A stretch of DNA of 64,000 nt from Hippophae tibetana (taxonomy: Eukaryota; Streptophyta; Magnoliopsida; Rosales; Elaeagnaceae): positions 18,138,601-18,202,600 of the forward strand of contig CM072805.1 in assembly GCA_037013495.1 (NCBI GenBank), read 5' to 3'. A program made the position numbers and the translations under genes. Below are positions 26,421 through 39,358 of the stretch, piece by piece (within the stretch, counting starts at the first letter, position 1; every line of letters starts with the position of its first letter). The notes below the pieces were generated by a model. It was not told the origin of the DNA. It made no database searches and saw only the letters and a list, made by a program, of their open reading frames with translations.

Positions 26421-26845
26421 TTGTAGCAATTATTGGACATAAGGAATATTTACTACCTTTTCAAAGGTCAATCAAGGCCCATAGAGGTAGGGCACAAGAG
26501 TTGTAGTAACTTCTAAACTTGGGGCATAGTTGTTGCATATCCTTAGGTCTGTTATGGCCCATGGAGGTGGGACAGAAATTGTAACAACTCCTAAAACCTG
26601 GGTATAATTACTACGATTTCATAGGTCAATCAAGGCCCTTATAGGTGGGGCACATAATTTGTAGCAATTCCTAAACTCTGGATATGGTTGCTAAGTAGGT
26701 CAATCATGGCCCATAGATGTGGGATGTTGAATTTGTAGTAACTCCTAATTTCGGGCATAGTTTTTGCCTTTTCAAAAGTCATTTATGGCTTGTAGAGATG
26801 GGGTGTAGAAGTTGTAGCAATGCTTGACCCCAAGGATACCGATGT
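26421..26845. repeat. Tandem repeat, 74-80 bp unit, five copies plus a partial
   Basis: Units begin with ttgtagcaa or close variants at 26421, 26501, 26579, 26659, 26733 and 26812. Each holds a 'ggtcaatcaaggcccatag' type phrase and ends 'gtggggcaca'. It lies between the gypsy gag-protease relic and the gag-only element, probably in a non-coding region of the gypsy element. Confidence 0.9.
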
Positions 26846-27049
26846 GTAACCTTTCATAGTCCACACCTCTCAATCCCTTTATAGTTTGGACTTTCTCCAT
26901 CCTTGCCGAATTCCACAAATGTGGATGAAATGCAGTTTTTATCCATTCAATGTAAGAGTTTCCTTTTTATTTATGAATTCAAATTACAATACTGAAATAA
27001 AAATAAGTCAATGAATTTAAAATGCAAAAATTAAAATGAAGGAAAAGTA

Positions 27050-28660
27050 GAACAAGGCTATTGGGTTACACTTTATTTTTGCCCTTTGTGATTTTATTTT
27101 TGTTCCATTAGGATTCCTAAGGCATAACATTTCTTGGTCAAATTTTTTCTCCTAACATTGTCCCATGTCGACTTTCTGTTGGAAACTTTAGGGAAATATG
27201 TTAAGTAGAGGCCACAACTTGAGCTGCGTGTAGGAATAATCATCCCAAAATCCCATTGTATGGTGATGAACAATTTACTATGAGAAAATCCACCATGAAT
27301 GTTTTCATATAAGTGTCATATCCCATCGTGATTATTAAATATCCAAAGAATCCCACTAATAGGGTGGTCACTGGGCTCAGTGGATGAGTAACCTTCATAG
27401 CTTTCCATTCCTCAAAGAATAGGATATTAGTTAAGAAACCAGTGTCAATCAAAATTATATACAAGTTTATATTTTGTACTAGGAAAGTGATTACCAATAG
27501 ATCAATGTGGGGATGAAGTAGCCTGTGAATTTCTTTCTTTGAAAAAATTATTTTTGAGCCCATCATCTTAGGATTGTTATTTGGACCACACATAGAAATA
27601 ATATAGATAGCCTCTTAGTAGGCCTCCCTAATATGTTCCTTGCAGGCTTGACTAGAGTACCCTTCTACATGACCACCCATAATGACCCGAACCTTTCTTA
27701 CTTCTTATGTGGGAGAATGTTCTCACTCCTTTAGAGGAGAGGCCCATCATTGTTCTAGTCTTCCACTTTGGACAAACTCTCTTAATTATCCCCTCCTAAT
27801 AAGGTGATTAATTTCATTTTTTTAAATCTTGACATTCTTTAGTTGAATGCCCTAAGTCCCTATGGAACCTACAATATTCATTTTTGTTATGGTCAGTATA
27901 CTTAAGTTTCTTAGGCCAACATATTATGCTCTTGTTTTAAATTTGCATAATGAGTGTTTCCTTTGGTACTGTCAAATATTCATAGGTATATAAATTTGGG
28001 CCAATGTATCTTGGACCTCATCCTCTATCCTTTTCATCTCTATGGTCTTAATGGGTCTTTTATTCCTCGAGGGTTTGGGCTTATCCCTAACCTTGGATGG
28101 TGGTCTTGTGCTTTCATTAGTGAGGAGGTCATTGACTCTTATGTTATTGGCCATCTTTTCAACCTTAAGATACGTGTTCACCAACTGAGTGGCCTTTGTG
28201 TATGAGGAAAAAAAATCTTTCACCATATCCCTCTAGAGAGGTCCTTAGTGAAAAGCTTACTGTAATGCATTTACAACCACTGAATCAGAATAGTTTGTCA
28301 CTTGAATATTTTGCTATTAAGCCTCAAGTAGCATCGTTCCCTTGATATAGAGTCATCAAGTATGCTATTATTTTTGGTCTTTGTTTTTTTGAAAAGTGGG
28401 AAAGGAATTGCTTTCCAAACTCAATGAATGTACCAATTATGGTTGGTTTAAGGGTACGATACCGAACCAAGGCTTTGTTAGTTAGGGTGAGTTAGAAGCC
28501 TCTTTATCTGACTGTGTCACTATAAGTATAAAGGCTCATTCAACCTTTAAAGTTCTCAAAGTGATTTAGTGGATCCTTGTTACCATTATAGAAGCTAGCA
28601 TTGGGCATTGAGAATTTATCCATGACTTTCATAGTGAATGGGGACTTATTAGAAACAACC
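27050..28660 (-). pseudogene. Ty3/gypsy gag-protease relic
   Basis: Downward on the minus strand: a Retrotrans_gag-like block (about 28640-28400, with a YNGNKDPLNHFENF-type motif); a linker, open at 27972-28226; a zinc-knuckle-like YCRFHRDLGHSTKEC near 27840; and an aspartic protease domain, open at 27240-27593, with the catalytic LIDTG motif and the later YNGILG block. Similarity fades near 27110 and no reverse transcriptase or integrase follows. The gag would package RNA and the protease would process it. Several stops and frameshifts break the chain. Best fit is the Tat/Retand side of Ty3/gypsy. Confidence 0.8.
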
Positions 28661-29430
28661 AGTTCTAAGAGTCTACCTTTGTTCAGCCTTTGTCAATGGT
28701 AGGCCAAAAGACTGTATGTACATTCCTTGGTTGATTGTCCTTATGATGGCTATTACCCATTGAAACGATATTATTTTCATGGGTTGCCTGGATAGTGTGG
28801 TCTCGCCTACGGGCTTCAAGGCATTCACATGAGTTAGGAAGAGCTAGTCTCAAGTGGTATAAGATGGATGGATAAAGGGATGAAGTCTAAGCCTCTATGA
28901 ATGAGAGATTATAGGCTTTATGGACATAGACCTCTTCTGGATGGGTCCTTCTCTAGTTTGAACTCATATGGCTATGGGCTAGACCTGATGCATTGTGGGC
29001 ACTGGAAAGTGTTATGAGGATGGATTTTAGTTTCGAGGCTTATAGCCTTGGTAGATGTTCGTATATGGTCTATAGCACATTGTCTATTGAGTTTAAACAT
29101 ACTTCCATCTGTGTCGGCGCTCCATTCGAGCTCAATATAGTCATACTGGTACAAGGTTGGAAACATGTATAAGTGGTTGCACAACTTTTTAGACATGAGG
29201 TGGGACCTCATTATCCCTTGTAGAAGCTTGGATGCCCCATTCAATAGATTGATTCATTCTGAAAGGACAGAAATGTGTGACCTTTAAAAAACGTGCAAAG
29301 TGAACTTTTTCTAAAGTAGTTTTTTTCTAAACTTTTAGGATCTTTTCTTCGAAGATCACCTAGTTCAGAACACTAGAGATCATTGTAAATCTTTTTTCTC
29401 TAGTTATGATTCAACTAGTAGGGCACACTC

Positions 29431-29446
29431 GTTCCCACAGATGGCA
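29431..29446 (-). promoter_or_regulatory. Gypsy primer-binding site
   Basis: The minus strand reads TGCCATCTGTGGGAAC, close to the Tat-type site TGGCGCCGTCTGTGGGAAC. It lies upstream of the gag relic on the same strand and next to an LTR-like segment. Confidence 0.6.
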
Positions 29447-29970
29447 TGAGATGTTGATACCAATTTTTATCAACACTAATGATTATATGTACCTTGCTTC
29501 TTGTGTACTGGAGAATAAAGAACACATTATTATGACCTTGGACCACCATAGGGTGAGGCAGTATTTTGCCTTACGATGCTTAAGTAAGTCTAGGTAGTGA
29601 GACGAAAGAGAAAACTAGTGTCTTTCCTTGTGATGTACAGAAATACTTAGGGAAATAGTATAGATCTTAATTAGTTTTCTAGTTATGAAGTTATGTCAAC
29701 TTAAAAAGTTATGTTAAATAGTGAACATTGGTGAATATTTATAGGAGAAAATATACATACTGATGACCTTTATCTATAGTAATAGATTTATCTTTAAATA
29801 TCAGAGTTTTATCTGCATAATTATTTTATTTTTAGATAATTAAGAGTTTGAATACCGATCGTTTATCCTATTAGATATTTAACTAATATTAATGCTTATT
29901 AGCCAACTCATGGGCTAGCCTACAAATTACTTGATGACTAGGACATCTTATATTACGCGACATTACATGA
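29447..29970 (-). repeat. Probable 5' LTR of the gypsy gag-protease element
   Basis: It starts with TG next to the primer-binding site. On the minus strand it contains a good TATA box (tcctataaatattc, around 29735-29745). The outer boundary is estimated, and no partner LTR was identified. Confidence 0.45.
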
Positions 29971-31289
29971 ACTATAAAGAAAATGTTGGATTGCAATGAA
30001 GTATTTTAGTTGTATTTGTTTTTGTTTTTGAAATTTGATAGCCATTATGTTTTCTAATTTTTAATTGCTTAGCTTTGAAATTAAATTTCAATTTCAAAAA
30101 TTTATGCAAAGAAAAGTTATTTGATAGTTAATTGGTTTCTATTATTAATTTTAAAAATAAATTGAGAATTGGATTTTTTTTATGATATATACCTAATTTT
30201 TAATGTTAAATTTGTAACTTTTTAAGCACTAAAATTTAATTTTTAAATTTAATTTTGATAAAATATCATTAAATGTAACGCTTTAATTATTTTTCTTTTT
30301 GAGTAATATTACATATAATTAAGTTATTAATTTTGAGTGTCAAAAATAAAAAATAGAAATTCAATTTTGAAATTACTTTTTTTAATTTCAAAATTTGAAA
30401 AATAAAAATTGAAAATAAAGTTATTAATCATACTTAATTTTAAAATTTATATAATTTAAAATTAAAAGTAAAAAATTGAAATGATTATGAAGTAGAGATG
30501 TTTGAATTATGTTTTATTGCTTTTAATTGATTAATGACATTTCTCTTCATCAGAAAGCACTGCCTTGTTCTAATATAATATCTACTAAGTCCTTTCAAAC
30601 AACATTCGTTTTGTTTAAAATGATAGGTCAAGTGGCAAATCAGCATTTTAGGGAGGGATAGTACAGAGAAATTAATAAAAGAAACGAATATGAACAAAAA
30701 AAATGAATGTGGCCAGCAAATAAAACACAAGCCATGTTACAATAATTATTGTTTTTAATCTTCCAAAGGAGAATAAATACTGGTTGCTACGCATTGTCCT
30801 AATTGTCACTAATGCCATAGATTCTGGAAGCTGTTCAACTGGAAATGACAATATATGCATGTATATGATGTGCATACTGTGAAGCTTTTGACATATTCGT
30901 AGTCGCGTGGACGCCACTATAAGTTGAGATTCACAAGCACTTTTTCATATATGGTATTGTTAGTGAATTAGATTCGTGTTGTCTTTAGCTATTTTTGATA
31001 CATCTATTGATATAACTATTATCATATGATAAAAGAGAATGTTGCTTTTAAAGTGAATGGCATATTTTATAATATCTTCAACAATTCATCAATTTTCATA
31101 TTTTACATTTTACAATTTAGCAGTAAATATTTTAAAAAAAAACCTGATATTTTATTTGTTTAAACAGGACATCACACTGTTAAGAGCATTATTTGAATAG
31201 TGTTGTTGATCACTATGTACTAAATTAAAAATTGCATAATATATAATTTTTATAGAGATATATATTTGATACGAAAATTAAATTACATC

Positions 31290-31640
31290 ATATAATATAA
31301 AAATAATATGATTATATAGAAATTTTATGCGATTAAGAAGTGTGAGTTTAAATCATAATGAACACTTAATTTAATGTCTAAATTTTTAATAATAAAATTA
31401 TGTATCTTAACTTTTTATTTTATATTAACTAAAAATAATATTTTTATTTTAAATATAGTTAAAAATATAAAAATAAATTAAATATTAATTTGAATAAAAT
31501 ATATAATAAAATACTATTATAAATATAAATTATTTTATTAAAATATTTATAATTAATTTTATCCGTATACGTTATATAGCTTGTCACCAAATACTATACA
31601 TATTAATTATAATTTAATTTAATATAATTCATTCTAATAC
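31290..31640. repeat. AT-rich dispersed repeat, copy 1 of 3
   Basis: It shares an ordered set of phrases (aaaattatgtatcttaact, ttttattttatatta, aaatattaattt, tattttattaaaatatttat) with copies at about 46130-46450 and 46480-46765. No terminal repeats or coding region are evident. Confidence 0.6.
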
Positions 31641-32057
31641 AACTATATGTAACCTATCTAATATAGATCCGATATTGGTGCACAAAGCATGTTGTGTAAA
31701 TGAAAAACAAGAGAGTTCTTGAGAAATCCCTTTTTTACTACAAGAAATCCTGGTAATTACAAAGCAATTAAAACTCAATTTTATTACAAAAAATGACAAA
31801 TTTGCCCTCAAATGTTTAAACTAAAATAAGACATTCCATGCATCTCATTCACACGAAGAAAAAAATGCTCTTCAAATCAATACATCACACTACTCCTCCT
31901 TCGTCTCTACCATCACATTTAGATATTAAAAATGGAAGAGACATATATTAAAGATGTGAAAAAAGAAGAAAAAATTGGTGAAGATCGAGCCAAAAATTAG
32001 TCGAAATAGGTATATATAATTTTTTTCTTGCAAAATTGTGTAGCGGTTCAATAAGAA

Positions 32058-32120
32058 TCTACCAAACATTTATGAAAGGTTGGGTTACTATTATTGAACA
32101 TATCATGAATGTTTGGTAGA
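32058..32120. repeat. 18 bp inverted repeat with a 27 bp loop
   Basis: TCTACCAAACATTTATGA (32058-32075) faces TCATGAATGTTTGGTAGA (32103-32120); 17 of 18 positions pair. Confidence 0.85.
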
Positions 32121-33860
32121 CCCTATCAAACCTAATAACAATATTTGAAGATTGGTTCGGTAGAACTTATTGAACATTCATAATATGTTTGATAATGGTA
32201 ACGATCCTTCACGAATCTTTGGATTTTTAAATAATTTTTTATTTCTAATTTTTTTACAGGATGATGAACCATACTAATTATAATATGAATGAAGTATCAA
32301 CTATATCAATTTATTTGAGACAAATAGAGTGAGATATCTTATACGTTTATGATAAATAGTACCTATTACCTTATTGGAATGTATTAATTTATGCTTTTTT
32401 AATATATTTTTTTATGTCAAAGGAAGATTTGATAGCATAATGAGTCTACTGGGACAAAAAATTAGAGATAGACATTTTAATTATGGATAACTGAAATTGT
32501 GGTTACCTATAAAAATCCAATAGTAAGGAATGTTTATTGTAATACCGAAGTTGTGGTTAATCAAAACCGAGTATATACTAATATTTTTTTTATATACATA
32601 TAATTACATAAAGAATACACTTTTAATAATAAAACACATAATACTTGGAATAATTAGATTAAATTTTATTTATTATTACATTTATATATTTTTATTTTAC
32701 TTATAAACATGTGCTAAATAGTTAAAAAAAAATAAAAATTAATTTCTAATATTTTATATAATGTAGTAGAGTAAGGAATATTTTAACATTTATTTTTTAA
32801 AAACTTAATATATTTTTAAATAAATGTTAAAAAATAAGAAACATGGTTAAATAGTGGGGAAATTGCTACCGGCTTATAATCGATGGTTATTAACTGAATA
32901 TACCCGAAACTCGTGTAGGAAAGTTATGGTTATTAGCATAACTGTTCTCACCTATCTCAATTCCCATTCTTACAAATAATAGAATTGTGTTTGTGATAAA
33001 AATTCTGACATGTGTTTGGATGGTAAGAGACCTAGGATTGATTTTACATGTGAAAGAAGTTGGGTTTATTGTTTTAAAGAAAAACCAAAAGAACCTAAGA
33101 ATAAAAAGAAGGATGAGAAGGAGAAGTAAATAGAATAAGAAAATGTAGTTATCCATTCTCTTTAAAAGGAATAATGAAAAAATAGCTCTTACTAGAAGTT
33201 GATAATTAGTTATGGTACACATAATCATTGATTGGCATGATATCTTGTGGGAAATCAATATGCAGGAGAACTCATTAATGAAGAGATGAATTTGCTAGTT
33301 GAAATGACAAAGTGCAACGTTAAGTCCAAATACATTTTGTATAGGATGAAGCAACATGATTTTGTAGTGCAATGAAACATATTGATAACTTTATGAAAGT
33401 AGAGTTATCAATATACTTTTTTACTTAATATTTACTCGTTTTATTCAATAAGAAATATTTTTAGAATTAAAAATATTAAAATATAATTTTTTTAGTGAAA
33501 ATGGTGAAAATATAATTTTTGGAATATTTTGTGATTTTTCTAGAAGTTTTATAGATTTTTACCATAGGACCAATCAAAAGCTAGTACGTGGATGCCACAC
33601 AAGTTGGAGAGCTGATGGAGCAAGCCATATGGTTGACAAGCAATTTGAGTAGACAAATCACACAAAGTTACATGTATAGAGTGACACTACCACACCACGT
33701 GTTAGTACCGCGTTCAATTCGAGTTCGTTTTTTGGTCAATTCTCACGCCATGTGTAGTCACGCTACTCGTCCACTCCTTCCAACTGGGTGCCACACAATC
33801 CATAACTGCAAATCACAAATTACTGCTTGGTGTTGACTCAATACACGTTGATTGAGACCA

Positions 33861-34985
33861 TTTCTCACACCACAGATCGTTTTCTAATTCTCCCACTAAA
33901 TTTTGCAAGCCACATGTCTCCTTTCAACTCGCCAACGCTGTTAATTTTACCTGTTTTGATCTCGTCCCTTGATTTGAAGCTGATCTGACGGTCCTTATTC
34001 CACCTAAGCAATATTTAACCCCTAATTGCCCCATAAATCCTAAGGAGCCAAAATTAACATAATTTTTATCTATTTTTGTAGCCATGAAGAGAAAAAATAC
34101 AAAAAAATCAAAAAGAGATGCAATTTTTGTAGAGATTTAAGAGGATATTGGTACTACAATTCAAGAGATTGATTCTATTTCTTCTTATTTTTATTTCTTT
34201 ATTAATTTTTATGTCTTCCTTTATGAAAAAATATGAGCTCTATGAACAACACTATGTCTAGTTAATTTATTAATCTAAGGATCTTATGAACCCAATTTTC
34301 ACCATGTGATGATCTAGTATTTTACCCCAATTATGATTTTTATTTAATTATATTATTTAATCTAATTTTTATGCTATTAATTATTTGATCAACAATTAAT
34401 CTATAGAGGCAATTAAATAGATTTTAGAGAATTATTTAATTGTTTGTCTTGATTAAATAATATGCATAGTTTCTCGGTAGAAATATATGATTCTTATGTA
34501 TGTGATCCATAATTGATGAACTTAATGAATAGTTTGCAATTTAATGAACATAAGAGTATGATTAGGTTAATTACTATATGATGTTTAGTTTACTTAAGAA
34601 AAGGATACAAGTTAGGTTAGATTCAATTGATCATGTAATTGATTGATAATTATATTAGGAGGATTTTAGTGATTAACATGTTTAGAAAATTGAGGGATTA
34701 TATATTACTAGGTATTTTCTCATATATCTTCTTACCTGCCAAATCTAATTTAATTATTTATTTTTAGTTCTTTTAATTTTACTTTCTTAAAATATAAAAA
34801 CATAAATAAAATTGATTTTTTTTGTTTTAAAAATTAGTTTATAGTAACATAATCTCCGTGAGAATGATCTTTTCATATCATTTTATTACTTTTTACGATA
34901 CATATACTTACATATTCATTGAACACAATTCGTGTGTCGATCACATATCCATAATGCTCATCAAAAGTATAGACTAAAAGAACAA
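33861..34985 (+). repeat. Probable 3' portion of a Ty3/gypsy LTR
   Basis: Near 34850-34985 the phrase aatctccgtgagaatgatc, followed by a run ending gctcatcaaaagt, resembles the U5 end of plant gypsy LTRs just before the primer-binding site. The site itself is absent; a short duplication (caaagaacaagatggaagg and variants, 34975-35030) follows. The 5' limit is unknown. Confidence 0.4.
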
Positions 34986-35119
34986 GATGGAAGGTCAAAT
35001 AGACTCAAAGAACAAGATGGAAGGATAATTTCCTAACAATTGATTCATTTGTTGGTTCTTCATAATTATATAGATTGGCATAAGAGTAATGATATTGATG
35101 AGGTTATTATAGACCTATT

Positions 35120-36775
35120 TGTAATTTTTGTAGTCCTTGGTGTCTATGATGGCTTTCTTTGTGCAAAATATGGAGTCTTTTTATTTTATTTAGTGCATCT
35201 ATCTTCCTTTATGTAAGTTTACTTAATGATGATCAGTAATGCACACACGTACATGGTTAGATACATTTTATATGCGAGCATGTTTACACACACCATGAGG
35301 TTAGGTTTCATAATATCCATGCTAGATTAAGTGTTATGGTTTTCGATAAGTCAGCATGCGAGTGAGCCACATTGTTTCTTATGTTTTTGTTTTGTTTTGG
35401 GTGCTAGTATCTATGGAAATTACTCAACTTTTTTGGAAACAAAATATGAGATGTTTTGGCACTTCAATGAGGCCTTTGTTTGTTCGACGAGGTGGTTAAG
35501 GAGGACTCTTGATGAGGTTGGCCGTGAGCTTGGTTGATTTCTATAAATACCTTATATTTCTTGTTTCTTTATCTAGAAAAATTGTAGTAGAGCTCTGTCA
35601 AATTGACATCTCATATTCTATTTTTGGATCATTATTATCTTGAGTGTTATTCAGTATTAGTGATTCATGACTCTGTGAGCAAAATCATACTCTTGCGTGG
35701 TTAGTATTCGAGGCAATATTTATGAGTGCATGTTATGTGGGGAGCTTATGTGGTTGTGAGTCGTGTGTCAGTTGGTAGTTGCTAGGATGTAACTTTTTAT
35801 ATATGAGGAGCCACTATGGCTATAAGCCATGTGTTAGCTGTTTTTTTCTCAAATCATTAGTTGTGTGAAGTATGTGATTGACAGTGTGTCACATGTATAA
35901 TTTTTTTTGTGGTTGAAAGTGGTTCACACGGTGGTTATTAGTTGTTTATGATTGAGGGTTATCCTCACATTTGCTTGTTCACTTCACATTACTAATCTAT
36001 TATTACTAATCACACCACATCAAGTGGTGTTGGCTTTCAAGGAAAGCTAGGTTCATGGGTCAAACCAAGTCATTACAAAGGCAATAAGCGAGAGTAGTAA
36101 TAGGCAGTTAGGATGGAGGCCCTGACTGATAGCGGTAAAGGTGGTTTTATTTTTATTAGTGTTGTATCTATTTTTATCACTTGGTGAATTTGTTTGTTGT
36201 CGAGTGGTTGCCATAAGTAACATGAGGATGTTACCATATAGGTAGGGGTTCTTTTTGGATTTACCTTATTATATATATTGTTATGTATGATCAAATTATG
36301 TTTTAGTATAATATGATTTTATTTCATATATGTACCAACATACTAGATTTAGACTATGATTAGAAAGCTTATTTGTTATATATTTTTGCATGCTTTCTTT
36401 CTTCTTTGTGTAGCATGCAAGTAGATTTATGTTTATTATTTTTGCTGAATTAATTGTCTACTTCTTGATAAATTTATATTGCTTTTGTTTTCTATCTGCA
36501 TGTGTTTTTGATATAAGTCTCTAAGGAGTTACTATCTCCTTACCTTAGTTGTGTAGTAGATGTTGGATTATTTCTTGTGATATGCTTTGTTATGTATGAT
36601 TGCATGCTATGAGAGTACAATCATCATTTACTAAATATATTCCATATATGAGGTTTTGAAGTGATTTGAAATCCTTTATAGCTTTTCAATATGTATGACT
36701 TATTTTCTTGTTGTGTGATGTTTGTTATATTTATACATACTACTAGCTTAAATAGAAATGTGTGAGGCACACTAT
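35120..36775 (+). repeat. 5' LTR (at least 1.65 kb)
   Basis: It aligns by eye with 41348-42944 over its whole length, for example at 'gtagtcctt', 'ttgttttgttttgggt' and 'tctaaggagtta...tctccttaccttagttgt'. The end is where similarity stops, so the true LTR may be longer if the 3' copy is truncated. Confidence 0.75.
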
Positions 36776-39358
36776 CACTAGTGTGTTTACCACATATTGT
36801 TTTTTTAATACTTGCTGGTTGTTTTAGCTATGTATTGAATGAAGTATGTTATTTTGTACTTTCGATGTGCTACTTGCTTCAATCACATTGTAAGGCCTAC
36901 TTGGTCAAGTTGAAATAAAGCTCATAAAAGGATTCCATGGGTTGGCACTACCACCCCTCATCTAGGTCATGATTACCTATTTAGGTTAGAATAACAATTG
37001 ATCTTTATGTAATTGATCATACACATGGAATTTTCAATTGTATTATAATGAGTCACCCATGTTTAGGCTTAAGTGCTTGGGTGCTCAAATCTATAGCTCT
37101 ATCTATACACACACACACACACACACCCCTTGTATGTTTATGTCCATTGTCTTCAGTGGAGAGGGTTTTTATTGTTTTGTGTGGTTGTTTATCTTTATGA
37201 ACTTTTGTTGTTTGTATGTTTCCTATTTTCTTATTCATGCATCTCTTTCTCACCACTTCTTTGTCTTGCACAGTATATTAATTTCCATATTTGTTGCTAT
37301 GCCTACTTATTTGATCATTTACTAGTATTCTCCCCTCCTAGTTGTTTTGTTATTCTTTTTATGTGTGTTTTCCTTACTTACTACTTATTTCTTCTTCTAT
37401 GATTGTTTGCATAAGCATAACGTCACATGTTTTCACCATGTAGTGTCTAAGTATTAGGATTTTTCTGTCTATAGTCTTGTCATTCATATGCCATGTCATA
37501 TAGAAAGCATCTCACTTATTTTACTAGGCTATTTTTTCCTGTACCTAGTATGTTGTGTGTTAGCTCTCTATTTGTTTCCTATTGTTTTAAGTTCATCTTT
37601 TACCTACTCTTCCTTCTCTTATGATTTAGATATATTTTTGGAGAAAAATGTGATATGGTACAAGCTTGTGTACATGAGTATTTCTATGTACTATGCTTGT
37701 TTGAGTTTTTCATGTGCATTTGTATGTCATATAGATTGTTTACCTATCTATTAGACTCTTGACTTACATGTATTGCTGTGATTAGACTAGTGTGTTTTGT
37801 GGGCATTCTTGGTGTTTGAGGTGTTGATTCTGTCTAAACATGTCTCTTGTCCTATGTTGGAACTTGTGCCTTTCTCACATGCTTAGATATTTGAGTAACA
37901 TCCCTTGTTTCTTCTATTTCTTAGGAGTGTTGCTTGTGTTTCTCAGTAGCAAGTCAAATTTTTTCCTTCTCATGAATAGTGATGATGTAAGTGTTATCGA
38001 TGATCTCTTTTGAAGCAACAATGTACAGTTTGTTACCAATGATCTATTTGGAAGTAACATTGTACGTCTTGTACCGACGTTCTCTCTTGAGGCACTTTCT
38101 TGTCTTTTTGGCCTATGATCTCCTTAAAGGCCATCTTTTTCATCTCACTTTTTTGTGGTGTTATTGTGTTTCGTGAGATTGATTGTTTCTCTTGTGTGAT
38201 TTTTTGTACTATGCTTTTCTTTACTTGCTTGTATTGTACTATGTGTATATACTTCTATTTTAGGGGATTTTTGATAGAGTATGATGCACAACATGTTTAT
38301 TGCTTGACATGCATATATTTAAGGGAATAAATGTGTGTAAAATGTATAATGTCAAGGGTAGTGTTGTGTTTGTTTTGCATCCTTGGTATTTGTCATGTTT
38401 ATGAGTTTTTGTTAAACTACTATGTTCTTGTGATGCTTCCTTTTTCTTGACATCACTTTGTATGAATTTTGCATAAATAAAACTATTAGTATGACATGTT
38501 GCATGCATTCTCTTATTTCACATGTCATCCTTTGTGTTTATTAGCTTTCTTGTTCTGTAGAGCTTTATAACATGTTTTTTGCAAGTAGTTGTTTGCTTGG
38601 TATTTGCCGTTAGAATGCATGACACATGTTTTCTTTGGTAGATTGGGAGGTTTTTCCATATGTGTGTGCATATTATGGAGTGAGGTTATAGGATTGAATA
38701 CACCCAAGTGTTATTGGGGGAAGATAATTTAGTCACTAGGAGTATGTCAACTTGAAAATATTGGACTCCTAGTTAACTTCTTTCTAGGGATTTGTTGACA
38801 AATTTATATGCCATTGGTTTTTAGGGGAAGATAGTTAAGTCACTAGGAATGTGTTAACTTGGAAGATAGTTGGACTTATAGTAAAACATTTCTTATGGAT
38901 TATTAACACATTTATGTGACATTGGTGTTTGACCGTCCATCCTGCCCATGTGTTGTAAGCACATTATAAAGCCCCTTATGGCCTCCCATAGCACGTAGAG
39001 ACATGAGACTCCATGCTATACGTATTACATTTGGGAGATGCTTTATGCCTAAACTTCTCTTAGTTTGTCTATGCATTCAATTTGTTGTTTGTTGCTTGTT
39101 TTTACCTTAGTGTTGCCTCTAACTTATTCTTTGTTTGTTTTATATGACTAGATGTGTTTCTCTTCATTGTGTTTGCTCTAATTTTCTCTACTTGTTGCAT
39201 GGGTGTTAGGATTATTGTATTTCTTTCATGACTAGATGGGTTACGGTATGTTGCATACTCTGTGTTTGTTTTGTTTGACTTTCCATGTCAAAAGAGGGAG
39301 TAGTGTGCACAACTTGTGTTTATTTGTGCATTGTTTTTAACATGCTATTTGCTACATG

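Larger units (their letters stand above)
29971..33860. other. AT-rich spacer with no supported gene
   Basis: Open frames here are short and unlike known families. Identifiable items are an AT-rich dispersed repeat (about 31290-31640) and an inverted repeat at 32058-32120. A less AT-rich segment at 33580-33860, with the G-box-like core cacgtg near 33697, may belong to an LTR that ends at 34975. Confidence 0.5.

Noticed and set aside
26421-26845. Possible CRISPR-like array
   Set aside because: Whole 74-80 bp units are repeated without unique spacers, and the context is a plant genome; it is a minisatellite.
32890-33258. Minus-strand open frame of 122 codons
   Set aside because: Leucine/phenylalanine/isoleucine-rich with no signal or family motif; probably chance in AT-rich DNA.
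33588-33836. Open frame of 82 codons
   Set aside because: No recognisable domain, no paralogue in the window, and it lies in a probable LTR U3.
37038-38508. Cluster of 60-95 codon frames in the LTR-element interior
   Set aside because: Overlapping frames in several phases in T-rich sequence, with cysteine/phenylalanine-rich products; no conserved motif.
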